Assembly (NCBI GenBank): GCA_964580055.1
Contig: CAZOJI010000026.1
Span: forward strand, 1-64,000
Origin: JBDGYW01 sp964580055
GTDB taxonomy: Bacteria; Gemmatimonadota; Gemmatimonadetes; Gemmatimonadales; GWC2-71-9
Reading direction: 5' to 3'
DNA length: 64,000 nt
The notes beneath the pieces are model-generated. The model did no database searches and was not told where the DNA came from. It worked only from the letters and a program-made list of their open reading frames with translations. A program made the position numbers and the translations under genes. Shown here piece after piece: positions 8,433 to 17,559 of the stretch (position 1 is the first letter of the stretch; each line of letters starts with the position of its first letter).

Positions 8433-10223
8433 ATGCCCGACATATCACGTCTGCTCTCGCTGAAGCGCGCAATCGAGGCGTGGACGCGCGACCGTGTCCA
8501 GAACCTGGTGGCAAGGGTTCCGCGCGTGGGCTTGGACGAAAACACACTGCTGCTCGGTTTCGCGGTCGCCATCGGTGCGGGCGTGGGTTTGACGGTAATC
8601 GTCTTCTACAAGGCGATTGATCTCATCAGGGGGCTGGCAGTGACCGCGGCGGGCCTGCTGGATTGGGTGGGCAGTGCGTCAATACTGTTCGTTGTAGTAG
8701 GCGGTCTGGTATTGACTCGGGTGCTCATCAGGATCGGCACCAAAGACTCGGACGGCGAGAACCTGCCGGATGTGATGCGTGCCGTGGCCAAGCGTGGCGG
8801 TGTCGTTCGGTCTGCACCGGTAGCCATCAAAACCGCGGGCGCCGCGTTGGCGATCGGGTCGGGTGGTGCGGTGGGCGCGGAGGGACCGGTCGCGGTCGCG
8901 GGTTCGGCGTTTGGTTCGCGGTTCGGTCGAGTGTTTCGCTCGGGGCCGGGGCGGCTCAAGGTATTGGTGGCCTGCGGCGCCGCCGCTGGAATATCGGCGG
9001 CCTTCAATGCTCCGATCGGTGGAGTGTTCTTCTCTCTCGAGAAGGTTGTGGGAAACTTCGGAGTCGCCTCATTTCCCCCGGTTCTGGTTGCGAGCGTGAT
9101 ATCTGCTGTGCTCGCCCGGGCCGCGTTCGGCAACTCGCCGGTCATCGCGATTCCCACCGAGTATGGCGTAGGTTCGCCCGCGGAGTTGGTCCTGTACGCG
9201 CTGCTCGGGGTAGTGACTGGATTTGTCGCCGTTTTATACTCGCGAGCCGTCAACTCCGGCGATCGGCTCCTGGGCGGACCCCGCCTGGTATGGTACCGGA
9301 TCGTCGCCGGGGCGGCGGTCGTCGGCGTCCTGGATGTCATCTTCCGTGCCGACCTCTGGGGACGAGGCCATGAGAGTTTCACCTTTGCGATGATCGGCGA
9401 CCGCACCGCCTTGTTCTTGATTGCGCTGGCGTTTGCGAAACTGGCTGCGACCGCCATCACCCTTGCGGTGACTCGCGCGGGCGGCCTTTTCACTCCCGCA
9501 CTTTTCATAGGCGCCACCCTTGGTGGCGGCCTGGCTGTCGCTGGAGGTGAACTGGTGCCCGGCTTCACCATCGAACCGGAGGCCTTCGCCCTGGTCGGTA
9601 TGACCGGTCTGATCGCCGGCTCCACTCACGCCCCGCTGACCGCGATCATGATCGTCTTCGAGATGACGAGCGATTACGCTCTGATTCTACCGCTCATGCT
9701 GTGCGGTGCGGTCGCGCTAATAACGGCCAAACGTATTTACCCGGAATCGATCTATTCCGAATGGCTAGTCAAACGGGGCGAGAACATCCATCGAGGTAGA
9801 GACACGGCGATTCTCGAACGTCTCAAGGTGCGCGACTCCTACAACAACGACCCGAACGTCATCGGCGAGAACGCATCAGTTCCACAGGTAGTATCCGCCA
9901 TCACGGCGTCCAGTCAGATCGAGTTTCCGGTGATGGACAAGGATCTCAAGCTGCTGGGGATGATCTCTCAGGAGGATATTCGCACCGTGCTTGCGGACGC
10001 TCACACTCTATCGCCGGTCCTGCTCGCCGGCGACCTCGCACATCAACAGTACGAGTGGGTCACCCCGGAAGACTCGCTCAGAACGGCGTTGCAGAAACTC
10101 GCCGTGCGCGGCAGCCACCACATACCGGTGGTCGAAGACGAGAGGCGCGACATGTTGTTGGGTCTGATCTCCCGGCAGGAGATCCTGGCGGCGTATGACA
10201 GGGAGCTGTTGAGAGAAGGGTGA
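8433..10223 (+). CDS. ClC-family chloride channel/transporter with C-terminal CBS pair
   Basis: A 596-residue membrane protein. It contains the ClC signature GSGGAVGAEGPVAVAG with the gating glutamate at about residue 150, the later motif GGLFTPALFIGATLGGG, and about ten hydrophobic helices. Residues 470-590 form two CBS units (VPQVVSAITASSQIEFPVMD, LLGMISQEDI, then LRTALQKLAVRGSHHIPVV, LLGLISRQEI), which usually bind adenine nucleotides and modulate transport. The filter segment around GSGIP is divergent (KDSDGENLPDVM), so ion selectivity and channel versus antiporter mode are uncertain. A GTG at 8394 would extend it by 13 residues; neither start has a clear Shine-Dalgarno. Role: anion flux, perhaps acid or ionic homeostasis. 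Confidence 0.9.
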   Translation: MPDISRLLSLKRAIEAWTRDRVQNLVARVPRVGLDENTLLLGFAVAIGAGVGLTVIVFYKAIDLIRGLAVTAAGLLDWVGSASILFVVVGGLVLTRVLIRIGTKDSDGENLPDVMRAVAKRGGVVRSAPVAIKTAGAALAIGSGGAVGAEGPVAVAGSAFGSRFGRVFRSGPGRLKVLVACGAAAGISAAFNAPIGGVFFSLEKVVGNFGVASFPPVLVASVISAVLARAAFGNSPVIAIPTEYGVGSPAELVLYALLGVVTGFVAVLYSRAVNSGDRLLGGPRLVWYRIVAGAAVVGVLDVIFRADLWGRGHESFTFAMIGDRTALFLIALAFAKLAATAITLAVTRAGGLFTPALFIGATLGGGLAVAGGELVPGFTIEPEAFALVGMTGLIAGSTHAPLTAIMIVFEMTSDYALILPLMLCGAVALITAKRIYPESIYSEWLVKRGENIHRGRDTAILERLKVRDSYNNDPNVIGENASVPQVVSAITASSQIEFPVMDKDLKLLGMISQEDIRTVLADAHTLSPVLLAGDLAHQQYEWVTPEDSLRTALQKLAVRGSHHIPVVEDERRDMLLGLISRQEILAAYDRELLREG

Positions 10224-10240
10224 GCAGGCGGTCACTGAAC

Positions 10241-10369
10241 ATTCAATGTCCAATGTCCAGTGACCAATGTCCAAGTGCTTGGCCAAGTGGTTGCTGGATC
10301 CCGTCTGGTGAACCGTGCTCATTGTGGCACACCACTTGGTGATTGGACATTGGTCATTGGACATCGGTC
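10241..10369. repeat. Long imperfect inverted repeat built of ATGTCCA words
   Basis: The gap between the ClC gene and the FadL gene is filled by two complementary arms. The left arm (about 10253-10292) reads ATGTCCAGTGACCAATGTCC and then ends in CCAAGTGGT. The right arm (about 10330-10364) reads ACCACTTGG, then ATTGGACATTGGTCATTGGA. The arms are near-perfect complements around a central spacer of about 35 bases. The left arm also contains the palindrome CTTGGCCAAG. The structure could fold into a large hairpin as RNA or cruciform, and resembles a small intergenic repeat or MITE-like insertion rather than a simple terminator; no T-run follows. Confidence 0.75.
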
Positions 10370-10444
10370 TTCTCCCGTTTGACAACCGCCGCTCCGCGAG
10401 GTAAAGTCGAAGATTCCTTATCCTTACTTTGCGCGGAGACACAC

Positions 10445-11839
10445 ATGAGAACACCCGACGTGATCATGGCGGTTGGCTGTGCCCTGATGTTGACCTTTCC
10501 GGCGCTGGCCGTTGGTCAGGGCTTTTCCGTCAACGAACACGGTACCTGTTCAATGGCCCGCGGCGGCACCGGCGTCGCGTCACCCTGTCTCGACGGTTCG
10601 ACGTTGAACTTCAACCCTTCCGGGATAGCCGGGCTGGACGGCGGAATCGCCGGCGCGGGAGTCACGACGATAGCCGCCCAGGGGTCATTCACGGATGACC
10701 TGCTTGGCACGGAAACGGAACTGCAAAACAAGCCGATCCCGGTTCCGCATGCTTACGTGGCGTACGGCATCAACGAAAAGCTCTCTGCCGGGTTCGCCTT
10801 CTTCGTTCCCTACGGCCTGGGTACGGTCTGGCCGAACACTTTCGAGGGCAGATTCAACGGATACGACAACGATCTGCAATCGATGTACTTTCAGCCGACG
10901 CTGGCTTACAAGCTGCACGATCGCATAAAGATTGGAGCGGGATTCGACTACGTCGTCGCATCGCTGAAGCTCACTCAGCGAGTCGACCTCTCGATGGTAC
11001 CGGCCCCTCCCCCCGCGCCCGAGGGCACCACACTCGGCAACCTCGGTGTTCCGTTCCACACGGACGTCGCTAACGCGGAACTGACCGCCAGCGGCGCTAC
11101 CGGTATTGGCGGCAACTTCGGCATCACGATCGAACCCGCTGACGGTTTCAGTATCGGCGCGCGCTACCTCATGAGGGTAAAACTGGATTACGAAGGCGAA
11201 GCCGACTTCGAAGCCGTTTCCACCGGCATCCTACTCCCGGAAGGAAACCCGTTCGGACTTCAGGCCGGCAGCCCACTAGACCTGCTCACTGCCGGCCAAT
11301 TCGCGCCCGACTCCTCGCTCGGCGACCAGGGAGTGTCGACCAGCATCACCATGCCCGATCAGGCAACGGTCGGTGTTGCCCTCGACCTGTCGTCTGCGAT
11401 GATGCTGCTGGTCGACTGGCAGTGGATGAACTGGTCGGTCTTCGACACGCTTCCGCTCACGTTCGAGAATCAGGACGAGGCGCGAGTCGTCCACGAAGAA
11501 TACGAGGACACCCATGCGCTTCGTGTCGGTCTCGACTGGAACGACGGAGGCCGGCTCTCCGTTCGCGGCGGATACATCTACCACAACGGCGCTGCGCCGC
11601 CACAAACCGTGACACCGCTGCTGCCCGAGGGGGCACGCAACGAGTTCACCGGTGGTATCGGTTTGAAGATCACCGACAATATCTCAGCCGACCTCGCGTA
11701 TCAGTACCTCAAGCAGAACGATCGACGAGGCCGAGTGAGGGAGCCCGATTTGGGCGCCGCTCCCACTGTGGACTTGAACAGCGGCCTGTATACGTTTTAC
11801 GCGCATCTGTTCGGCCTCACCATGTCGGTGCGCTTCTAA
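10445..11839 (+). CDS. OmpP1/FadL/TodX-family outer-membrane transporter
   Basis: A 464-residue protein with a signal peptide (VIMAVGCALMLTFPALAVGQ) and the FadL hallmark right after cleavage: GFSVNEHGTCSMARGGTG, then LNFNPSGIAGLDGG (the NPAG element as NPSG). The remainder alternates polar and aromatic residues, as in a 14-stranded barrel, and ends in a terminal Phe (TMSVRF), the outer-membrane sorting signal. Family members take up long-chain fatty acids or hydrophobic compounds. The ATG at 10445 is used because the upstream frame runs into the intergenic repeat. The next gene, a GDSL lipoprotein, starts 35 bases after the stop; together they suggest lipid or ester use. Confidence 0.9.
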   Translation: MRTPDVIMAVGCALMLTFPALAVGQGFSVNEHGTCSMARGGTGVASPCLDGSTLNFNPSGIAGLDGGIAGAGVTTIAAQGSFTDDLLGTETELQNKPIPVPHAYVAYGINEKLSAGFAFFVPYGLGTVWPNTFEGRFNGYDNDLQSMYFQPTLAYKLHDRIKIGAGFDYVVASLKLTQRVDLSMVPAPPPAPEGTTLGNLGVPFHTDVANAELTASGATGIGGNFGITIEPADGFSIGARYLMRVKLDYEGEADFEAVSTGILLPEGNPFGLQAGSPLDLLTAGQFAPDSSLGDQGVSTSITMPDQATVGVALDLSSAMMLLVDWQWMNWSVFDTLPLTFENQDEARVVHEEYEDTHALRVGLDWNDGGRLSVRGGYIYHNGAAPPQTVTPLLPEGARNEFTGGIGLKITDNISADLAYQYLKQNDRRGRVREPDLGAAPTVDLNSGLYTFYAHLFGLTMSVRF

Positions 11840-11874
11840 TGTCTTCGAGAATACGAACGCGAGGGGATCGCGAA

Positions 11875-13260
11875 ATGAGCAGAAAGAACCGTTTCCTTGC
11901 AACCACATTGCTCGCTGCTTTGCCACTGATAGGAGCGTGCGACTCCCAATCGCTCCAGCCGCCCGAGGCCGTGGATGGTATATTCGTGCGCTACATGTCT
12001 ATCGGGAACAGCATAACGGCGGGTTTCCAATCAGGTGGGATCACGGAAGCTCTACAGAGGCAATCCTACCCGGTGCTGCTTGCGACCCAGATGGGACTCA
12101 CTGTCGACGCCGAAGGGGCCGAGTTCAACGCGCCATTGATGAACGCTCCCGGCTGCCCGCCTCCATACACTAACATCTTCACTCAGGAAAGGGTGATGGA
12201 CTTGCCCGACGAGGCCTGCTACCTGAGGCAGGCTACTCCAGAGTACTTGAACAACGTGGCGGTGCCGGGGGCGGCGGTGATCGATGCTTTGACGAACCTC
12301 GGCGCAGAGAGCAACGCCAACGCCCTCACGACCTTGTTCCTGGGCGGACGCACCCAGTTGGAGGTGGCCGCCGGGCTGCAGCCGACGTTCGTTACGGTGT
12401 GGACCGGCAACAACGACGCGTTGGGAGCGATCACCGCTACAGCCGACGCCGGCGACGATTCCTACATAACCGAGCCGGCAACCTTCGCATCGAGATACAA
12501 CTCGATGATGGATTCCCTGGACGCGATAGGCACCATCGAGGGAGGCGCTCTCATCGGGGTGGTACAGGTTGGACTGGCTCCGTACTTGACTCAGGGCAGG
12601 GCCTGGGCGGCCTTTGAGGTGGGCTTTGACGCCCAGGTACACCAGCAGCTAGACGCCGCGTTCCAAGACCTTACCGGTGGCTCTTCACTGCCTTTCACGG
12701 CAAACATCTTCGACGTGAACGCCAACTGCGCCACCGGCTTCCAGGTGATCCCCGGCACGAGTGATACGGCATGGGCCTCGATCCCATTTCACCTGGGCGG
12801 GACGGTCCTGAGTTCGGCATCCGCACGCGCTGCTGACCCGGCCGTAATCGATTCAATCTTCAGCGTGGCCCTGGGCGACCCGGCTGCAACTCTCCCAGTT
12901 CCCGACAGCCTCGATTGCACGAGCGAAGCAGCCGTATCCGTCGGTGAAATGGTAGACCTCATAGTGGCAGTAGCGAGCTACAACGCGACAATACAGGAGG
13001 CTGCCAACGACCGGGGTTGGGTGTACTTGGATCCCAACGAACTGCTCGGTCAACTCGCAGCGGACACCTCCGCTATTCGGCCGTTCCCGGCGTTCCCCGG
13101 CACGGCGGCGGAATCCGTGACCTTGAACTCACCGTTCGGCACGGCGCTGAGCCTTGACGGCATACACCCGAGTGCCAGCTCGCATGTCGCGGTCGCCAAC
13201 GCTCTGATCGCGGCGATCAACGCCGAGTACGGAACGAACATTCCGCTCGTGGACCAATAG
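11875..13260 (+). CDS. SGNH/GDSL-type lipoprotein hydrolase
   Basis: A 461-residue lipoprotein: the N-terminus ends in LLAALPLIGAC, a type II signal with the modified Cys near residue 22. SGNH blocks are present: the nucleophile block YMSIGNSITAG (Ser in GNS), the Asn block VWTGNNDALG, and the catalytic Asp/His block LDGIHPSASSH near the C-terminus. The protein should be an esterase or lipase anchored in the envelope. The ATG at 11875 is preceded by GAGGGG; an ATG at 11839, overlapping the fadL stop, would add 12 residues without a good signal peptide. Pairing with a FadL porin suggests hydrolysis of lipids whose products are imported. Confidence 0.85.
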   Translation: MSRKNRFLATTLLAALPLIGACDSQSLQPPEAVDGIFVRYMSIGNSITAGFQSGGITEALQRQSYPVLLATQMGLTVDAEGAEFNAPLMNAPGCPPPYTNIFTQERVMDLPDEACYLRQATPEYLNNVAVPGAAVIDALTNLGAESNANALTTLFLGGRTQLEVAAGLQPTFVTVWTGNNDALGAITATADAGDDSYITEPATFASRYNSMMDSLDAIGTIEGGALIGVVQVGLAPYLTQGRAWAAFEVGFDAQVHQQLDAAFQDLTGGSSLPFTANIFDVNANCATGFQVIPGTSDTAWASIPFHLGGTVLSSASARAADPAVIDSIFSVALGDPAATLPVPDSLDCTSEAAVSVGEMVDLIVAVASYNATIQEAANDRGWVYLDPNELLGQLAADTSAIRPFPAFPGTAAESVTLNSPFGTALSLDGIHPSASSHVAVANALIAAINAEYGTNIPLVDQ

Positions 13261-13287
13261 CACCAGTTGGTGGCGGCATCCAACCCG

Positions 13288-13314
13288 CGGGAGGTCGATT
13301 TGGTCGGCCTCCCG
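13288..13314 (+). terminator. Hairpin terminator after the GDSL lipoprotein gene
   Basis: CGGGAGG (13288-13294) and CCTCCCG (13308-13314) form a seven-base-pair stem with a 13-base loop, followed by TATTTG, a weak U-tract. It lies 30 bases after the stop of the lipoprotein gene and before the next gene. The poor U-run makes it a moderate candidate; it may also stabilise the 3' end. Confidence 0.45.
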
Positions 13315-13338
13315 TATTTGCTTAGATTCCCGCCGGTC

Positions 13339-15030
13339 ATGAAACACAGCAATACTCGGCGTACGCGCTCATGCAGAAGGATCCGCACCGTCACGATGCT
13401 CGCGGTGGTGTTCATGGTTCTTGCCGGTGCGGCTCCCGTTCCCGTCTCTGCCCAGTACCCCGACACGTATATCCTTGGGCGAGGTGTGCTCAGGATGAGC
13501 TTCGAGCCTTCCTACCGCGACTGGCGCCACAGGTTCGACGAAGACGGCAACGTCGAGCCTCTGGGAGCGGATCTCTCATTCGACTCTACGGCGGGCAACT
13601 TCTTCCCGACCATGACACCGGTGGAGCGTGCAATCTGGTCGATCACCGGCGACTCGTCGCTCGGCATTACAGCGGGCGCGTTCCAGACCGAATTGGACGC
13701 CGACGTGCGCCGCTTCCCATTCAAGTTCCGACTCGGACTACTGGACAGGCTGACACTGACTGCATCGATACCGATCGTCACCACGCGGATGCAGGTCGAT
13801 TTCCAGGTCGACAGCAGTGCCAACGTGGGCTGGAATACGCTGAGCCCGATCTCGGGATTGGAAGCCAGTGCGGTGCCGCAGCTAATGGACCTCTTGGCCC
13901 AGATCGAGGCATCGGCGGCCTCGCTGGAAGCGACCATAAACAGCGGTGGTCTCGATTGCCCCAACGGGCCCCAGTGTGACAACGCTCGCGCACTCGTGAG
14001 CCGCGCTCGCACGCTCGCAAACGACCTCGTGGCGCTCACCGGCATGAATGCCAACGGTGAGACCTCAGGATGGCTGCCGCCGTTTGCGCCACTGGAGACG
14101 TCCGCCGCCGGACAGGCCCTTGCCGCAGCAATCCAAGATATCTCGACTCAGCTCCAGAATCTCGGGGCTCCGGCTGTAACTGAGACAGTGCCCTTCCCCA
14201 TCAACGCCGTGAGCCCGGACAGCATCCAGAACGTGCTCACGGAGACTACGGCAGGGTTCGGCTACGACGCTGAGCCACTGGCGTTCGCCAAGTACAAAGA
14301 GGTGCTGGGCGATCTCGAGGTAGGGCTTCGCTTGGGCCTCTTGCAGGGGCAATCCATCCGCGCCGTACTGTCGAGCACGGTGCGGCTACCAACCGGCAGG
14401 CGCGCCTCACCCGATCATTATGTCAACATTGGAACCGGCGACCGGCAACTGGATGTAGAGACCGGCCTCGAGATGGCATTGGAACCCGGCAAAGTAGTCG
14501 GCCTCGCCGTAGCGGCAAGATACAACCTCCAGTTGGGTGACGAGCTGGTGCGCCGTCTGTCGCCCCCGCATCAGCCGATCGCACTAGCGGCGGCGAAACA
14601 GACGGTATCGCGCAATCTCGGCGACGTGATCTCGATCTCGGCCTTTCCAACGTTGAGGCTCGACCGGTCGTTCCGTGCCTTCACATCGATCCACTACTAC
14701 CACAAGGGTGCGGACTCTTACTCCGGCGGTGAGTTCTCGGCGCCCGGCCTCACGACCGTCACCGCGTCCGACCTGGGGGTTGGTACCGAGATGCGGGCCC
14801 TCAGCCTCGGCGCTGGAATACACTTCCGTTCCAGCGGCCGCGAGGGCATCACCAAACTTCCCGCGGAAGCCGGCATTCACTACTATGCCACATACCAGGG
14901 GTCGGGAGGTCTTACACCCAAAGCGATGGGTGTGAGATTCTACCTCAGACTATTCCGAAGAGTTTTTGGAGGTGGAGACGCGGAGGAGCCGCCCCCAGAC
15001 ACGACCGAGCCTTCCGTGGCTACTCCGTAG
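13339..15030 (+). CDS. Predicted outer-membrane beta-barrel protein of unknown function
   Basis: A 563-residue protein with a basic start and signal peptide (VTMLAVVFMVLAGAAPVPVSA). The mature part opens with YPDTYILGRGVLRMSFEPSYRDW and contains repeated amphipathic strands typical of barrels (KFRLGLLDRLTLTASIPIV, LEVGLRLGLLQGQSIRAVLS, GVRFYLRLFRRVF). A helical or coiled insert lies around residues 180-290 (LAQIEASAASLEATI, ARTLANDLVAL). The acidic, proline-rich C-terminal tail is unusual for a barrel. It follows the FadL and lipoprotein genes in the same direction and its 3' end overlaps recN, which is convergent, by 11 bases. Family not recognised. Confidence 0.65.
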   Translation: MKHSNTRRTRSCRRIRTVTMLAVVFMVLAGAAPVPVSAQYPDTYILGRGVLRMSFEPSYRDWRHRFDEDGNVEPLGADLSFDSTAGNFFPTMTPVERAIWSITGDSSLGITAGAFQTELDADVRRFPFKFRLGLLDRLTLTASIPIVTTRMQVDFQVDSSANVGWNTLSPISGLEASAVPQLMDLLAQIEASAASLEATINSGGLDCPNGPQCDNARALVSRARTLANDLVALTGMNANGETSGWLPPFAPLETSAAGQALAAAIQDISTQLQNLGAPAVTETVPFPINAVSPDSIQNVLTETTAGFGYDAEPLAFAKYKEVLGDLEVGLRLGLLQGQSIRAVLSSTVRLPTGRRASPDHYVNIGTGDRQLDVETGLEMALEPGKVVGLAVAARYNLQLGDELVRRLSPPHQPIALAAAKQTVSRNLGDVISISAFPTLRLDRSFRAFTSIHYYHKGADSYSGGEFSAPGLTTVTASDLGVGTEMRALSLGAGIHFRSSGREGITKLPAEAGIHYYATYQGSGGLTPKAMGVRFYLRLFRRVFGGGDAEEPPPDTTEPSVATP

Positions 15031-16684
15031 CCCTGCGAATCATCTCCCTGGCGTGTTCGGTCGCTGCCTTGTCCGCGCCGTCGCCAAGCATTCTGGCCAG
15101 TTCGGCCACACGGCTCTCACCCTCCAGGACGGTGACATCCGTGCTGGGAAGGCCGCCCTGCTGGCGTTTCTCGACTCTGAGGTGGTGCTGTGCTCGCGCG
15201 GCAATCTGCGGAAGATGCGTTATGATCAAGACCTGCCTCGACTCGGCCACCTGGGCCAAGGACTGGGACACCTGCACCGCCACCTCGCCACCGATCCCCT
15301 GATCGACTTCGTCGAACACGAGAGTGGGAATAGAGTCATGTCTCGCCAACACAACCTTGAGGGCCAGCATGAGCCGTGACAGCTCGCCTCCACTGGCTAC
15401 GGTAGCAAGAGGTCGCGGTTCCATGCCTTCGTTTAGCGTCACCAAGAACCTCACTACGTCCTTACCCGATGCGGAGACCTCACGCGCAGGGCTCAACTGT
15501 ACCTCGAGTTTTCCCTGCGACATGCCGAGTCCCGGAAGCAGTTTATTGACCGCCTTTTCGAGACGCCCACCTGCTCTTTTCCGCTTCTCGTTCAGACGTG
15601 TCGCCACCTCCTCGAGCTGTCGTTCCGCCTGGCTCCGCCGCTCAGCGATTGCCTCGAGATCGGTGTCGGCGGTGTCCAGGAGTTCCAGCTCCTTCAAGGC
15701 CTGCTCGCCGGTACGCACGACATCTTCCAGGTCGGGGCCGTATTTCTGTTTCAGTCGATAAAGCAGATCACGGCGACGTTCCACCGCAGAGAGGCGCTCG
15801 GGATCTAGCTCTACCGCAGAAGCGTAGTCCCTTATTCCCCGGGCCAATTCCTCAACGTTCGTTATGGCTGTATCCAGCAATTCCTGCCATTTGCCGAGCG
15901 TGCCGTCGATCCGCTCCAGGGCCGAGAGCTCTTTCAACGCCCTACCGAGCACCCCAGTGGCGGAGTCTTCCTCTCCGTCCAGAAGAGCGGAGAGCCGCTC
16001 CGCGTGCATGGTCAGATCTTCTACGTTTGCCAGCCTACGATTTTCCGCCTCCAGTTCTTCGTATTCCCCCGGACGCGGATCCGCGGAAGTGATCTCCCGC
16101 GCCACATGCTGCAGATAGTCCGCACGTTTCTTAACGTCGTCCAGACTAGCGGCCAGCTTCGTCTCCTGGCTCCTGAAGTACTCCACTTCCGCGAAGATGC
16201 GGGCAGTCTCTTCGACCTCGGCAGCGTTGCCTCCGAACGCATCCAGTATATCTCGTTGCGAAGCACCTTTCAGGAGTGACTGGGCCTCGTGCTGCCCGTG
16301 TAGATCCACCAAAGAGCGACCGATCTTTGCGAGTGCAGTCACAGTGGTCGGGCTTCCGTTCGCCCAAGTACGGTTGCGTCCTTCCGTGTTGATGTCGCGC
16401 CGTACAGTCAGGCGGTCGTCGTCCAGGTCGAGGCCCGCGTTTGTTATCGTCTCGGCGAGTTCTTGGGTCAGCGCAACTTCAAATGCAGCTTCAACAACGC
16501 ATCGCTCGGCGCCGGGACGCACAATATCCACGCTGGCGCGTTCGCCCAGAAGGAGGGCGAGCGCGTCGACCAGCATCGACTTGCCGGCTCCAGTTTCCCC
16601 CGTGAGGACATTGAGCCCGGGTTTCAGTGGAAGGGTAACGTCACGGATTACTGCGAGATCTCTGACACGGATTTCGGTGAGCAA
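15020..16684 (-). CDS. recN: DNA repair ATPase RecN
   Basis: A 554-residue SMC-like protein with an N-terminal Walker A (GETGAGKS, about residues 30-37), a long coiled-coil centre, the ABC signature region (ATVASGGELSRLMLALK) and Walker B (LVFDEVDQGIGG) near residue 460. RecN acts early at double-strand breaks. It is the last gene of a long minus-strand run (xseA-xseB-ispA-dxs-nadK-recN) and begins five bases after the nadK stop. Its 3' end overlaps the convergent barrel gene by 11 bases, so antisense transcripts are possible. No SOS box can be placed, because the gene has no promoter gap of its own. Confidence 0.96.
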   Translation of the reverse strand: MLTEIRVRDLAVIRDVTLPLKPGLNVLTGETGAGKSMLVDALALLLGERASVDIVRPGAERCVVEAAFEVALTQELAETITNAGLDLDDDRLTVRRDINTEGRNRTWANGSPTTVTALAKIGRSLVDLHGQHEAQSLLKGASQRDILDAFGGNAAEVEETARIFAEVEYFRSQETKLAASLDDVKKRADYLQHVAREITSADPRPGEYEELEAENRRLANVEDLTMHAERLSALLDGEEDSATGVLGRALKELSALERIDGTLGKWQELLDTAITNVEELARGIRDYASAVELDPERLSAVERRRDLLYRLKQKYGPDLEDVVRTGEQALKELELLDTADTDLEAIAERRSQAERQLEEVATRLNEKRKRAGGRLEKAVNKLLPGLGMSQGKLEVQLSPAREVSASGKDVVRFLVTLNEGMEPRPLATVASGGELSRLMLALKVVLARHDSIPTLVFDEVDQGIGGEVAVQVSQSLAQVAESRQVLIITHLPQIAARAQHHLRVEKRQQGGLPSTDVTVLEGESRVAELARMLGDGADKAATEHAREMIRRATE

Positions 16685-16689
16685 GGGGA

Positions 16690-17559
16690 CTACTCCTGAG
16701 GAGCGCGTAGTTCACCCCATTGTAGCAGCTCACGCACCCGATCCAAGTACCCTTTTTCCCCGAGCCGTACCAATTCCACGTCGTTCGGCGCCCTCTTAAC
16801 TTCGACGCGATCTTCAGGACCGAGCTTGTCACCGTGCTGGCCGTCATAGGATACGATCACCTCATCCCGCTGCGGTGGTACAACCTGGAGACTGATCTTT
16901 GCGTCTCCGGGTACTACGAGCGGCCTAAACGCCAACGCATGCGGACAGATCGCCGTTATTACGAACGCGTCGGCGGCCGGCATAACAATCGGTCCACCTG
17001 CACTCAGCGAGTAGGCTGTAGAACCCGTTGGAGTGGCCACAATGACTCCGTCCGAGCTGTAGAGGCCCACTTCAGCACCATCGACGATAACCTTGAACCT
17101 GATGATATGCGCCACGCCGGCTTTGTGGACAACGACATCGTTCAGTACCACTACGCCTGCGCGCTCTTCTCCGCCCGCACCCACTATGGAGGTCTCGAGA
17201 GCGGCCAAGTGTTCGGTCAAATGCTTGTCCTTCTGGACCAAGCCGAGCGCGTCTTCCAGGCGATCGGGTGTCGTGCTGGTGAGGAATCCGACCCGACCAA
17301 GGTTGACGCCGAGGATCGGGACGCTGGCGTGCCCCCGGTAGCGCGCCGCTCTCAGCAGAGTGCCGTCGCCTCCGAAACTGATCAGCAACTCGATATCTGG
17401 TTCTTCCGGACCCAACTCCGGGATCGGCTCCGGCCATGATTCCATGATGCGCGGCTCGCTAAACAGAGTGACACCGTTGTCGGACGCGAACCTCGACAGC
17501 CGAGCCAGTAGCGCCGGCAGATCCTCGTAACTCGGGTTGCCTACAACGCCAATTCTCAT
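16690..17559 (-). CDS. nadK: NAD kinase
   Basis: The 289-residue product phosphorylates NAD to NADP. It shows the family motifs: GGDGTLLRAAR (ATP site, with the catalytic Asp), NDVVVHKAG in place of the usual NE/D motif, and TPTGSTAYSLSAGGPIV. The start MRIGVVGNPS is fixed by the ATGA overlap with the dxs stop; a longer open frame upstream runs through dxs and is not coding. Coupling of nadK with dxs and recN is common in non-proteobacterial genomes. Confidence 0.96.
   Translation of the reverse strand: MRIGVVGNPSYEDLPALLARLSRFASDNGVTLFSEPRIMESWPEPIPELGPEEPDIELLISFGGDGTLLRAARYRGHASVPILGVNLGRVGFLTSTTPDRLEDALGLVQKDKHLTEHLAALETSIVGAGGEERAGVVVLNDVVVHKAGVAHIIRFKVIVDGAEVGLYSSDGVIVATPTGSTAYSLSAGGPIVMPAADAFVITAICPHALAFRPLVVPGDAKISLQVVPPQRDEVIVSYDGQHGDKLGPEDRVEVKRAPNDVELVRLGEKGYLDRVRELLQWGELRAPQE

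Noticed and set aside
8606..9625. A 339-residue open frame on the minus strand inside the ClC channel gene
   Set aside because: It is low-complexity Ala/Pro/Thr/Arg and lies fully antisense to a well-supported channel gene; a GC-rich shadow.
10241..10369. CRISPR array
   Set aside because: The repeats are inverted and have no regular spacers or cas genes; nothing in the window looks like CRISPR.
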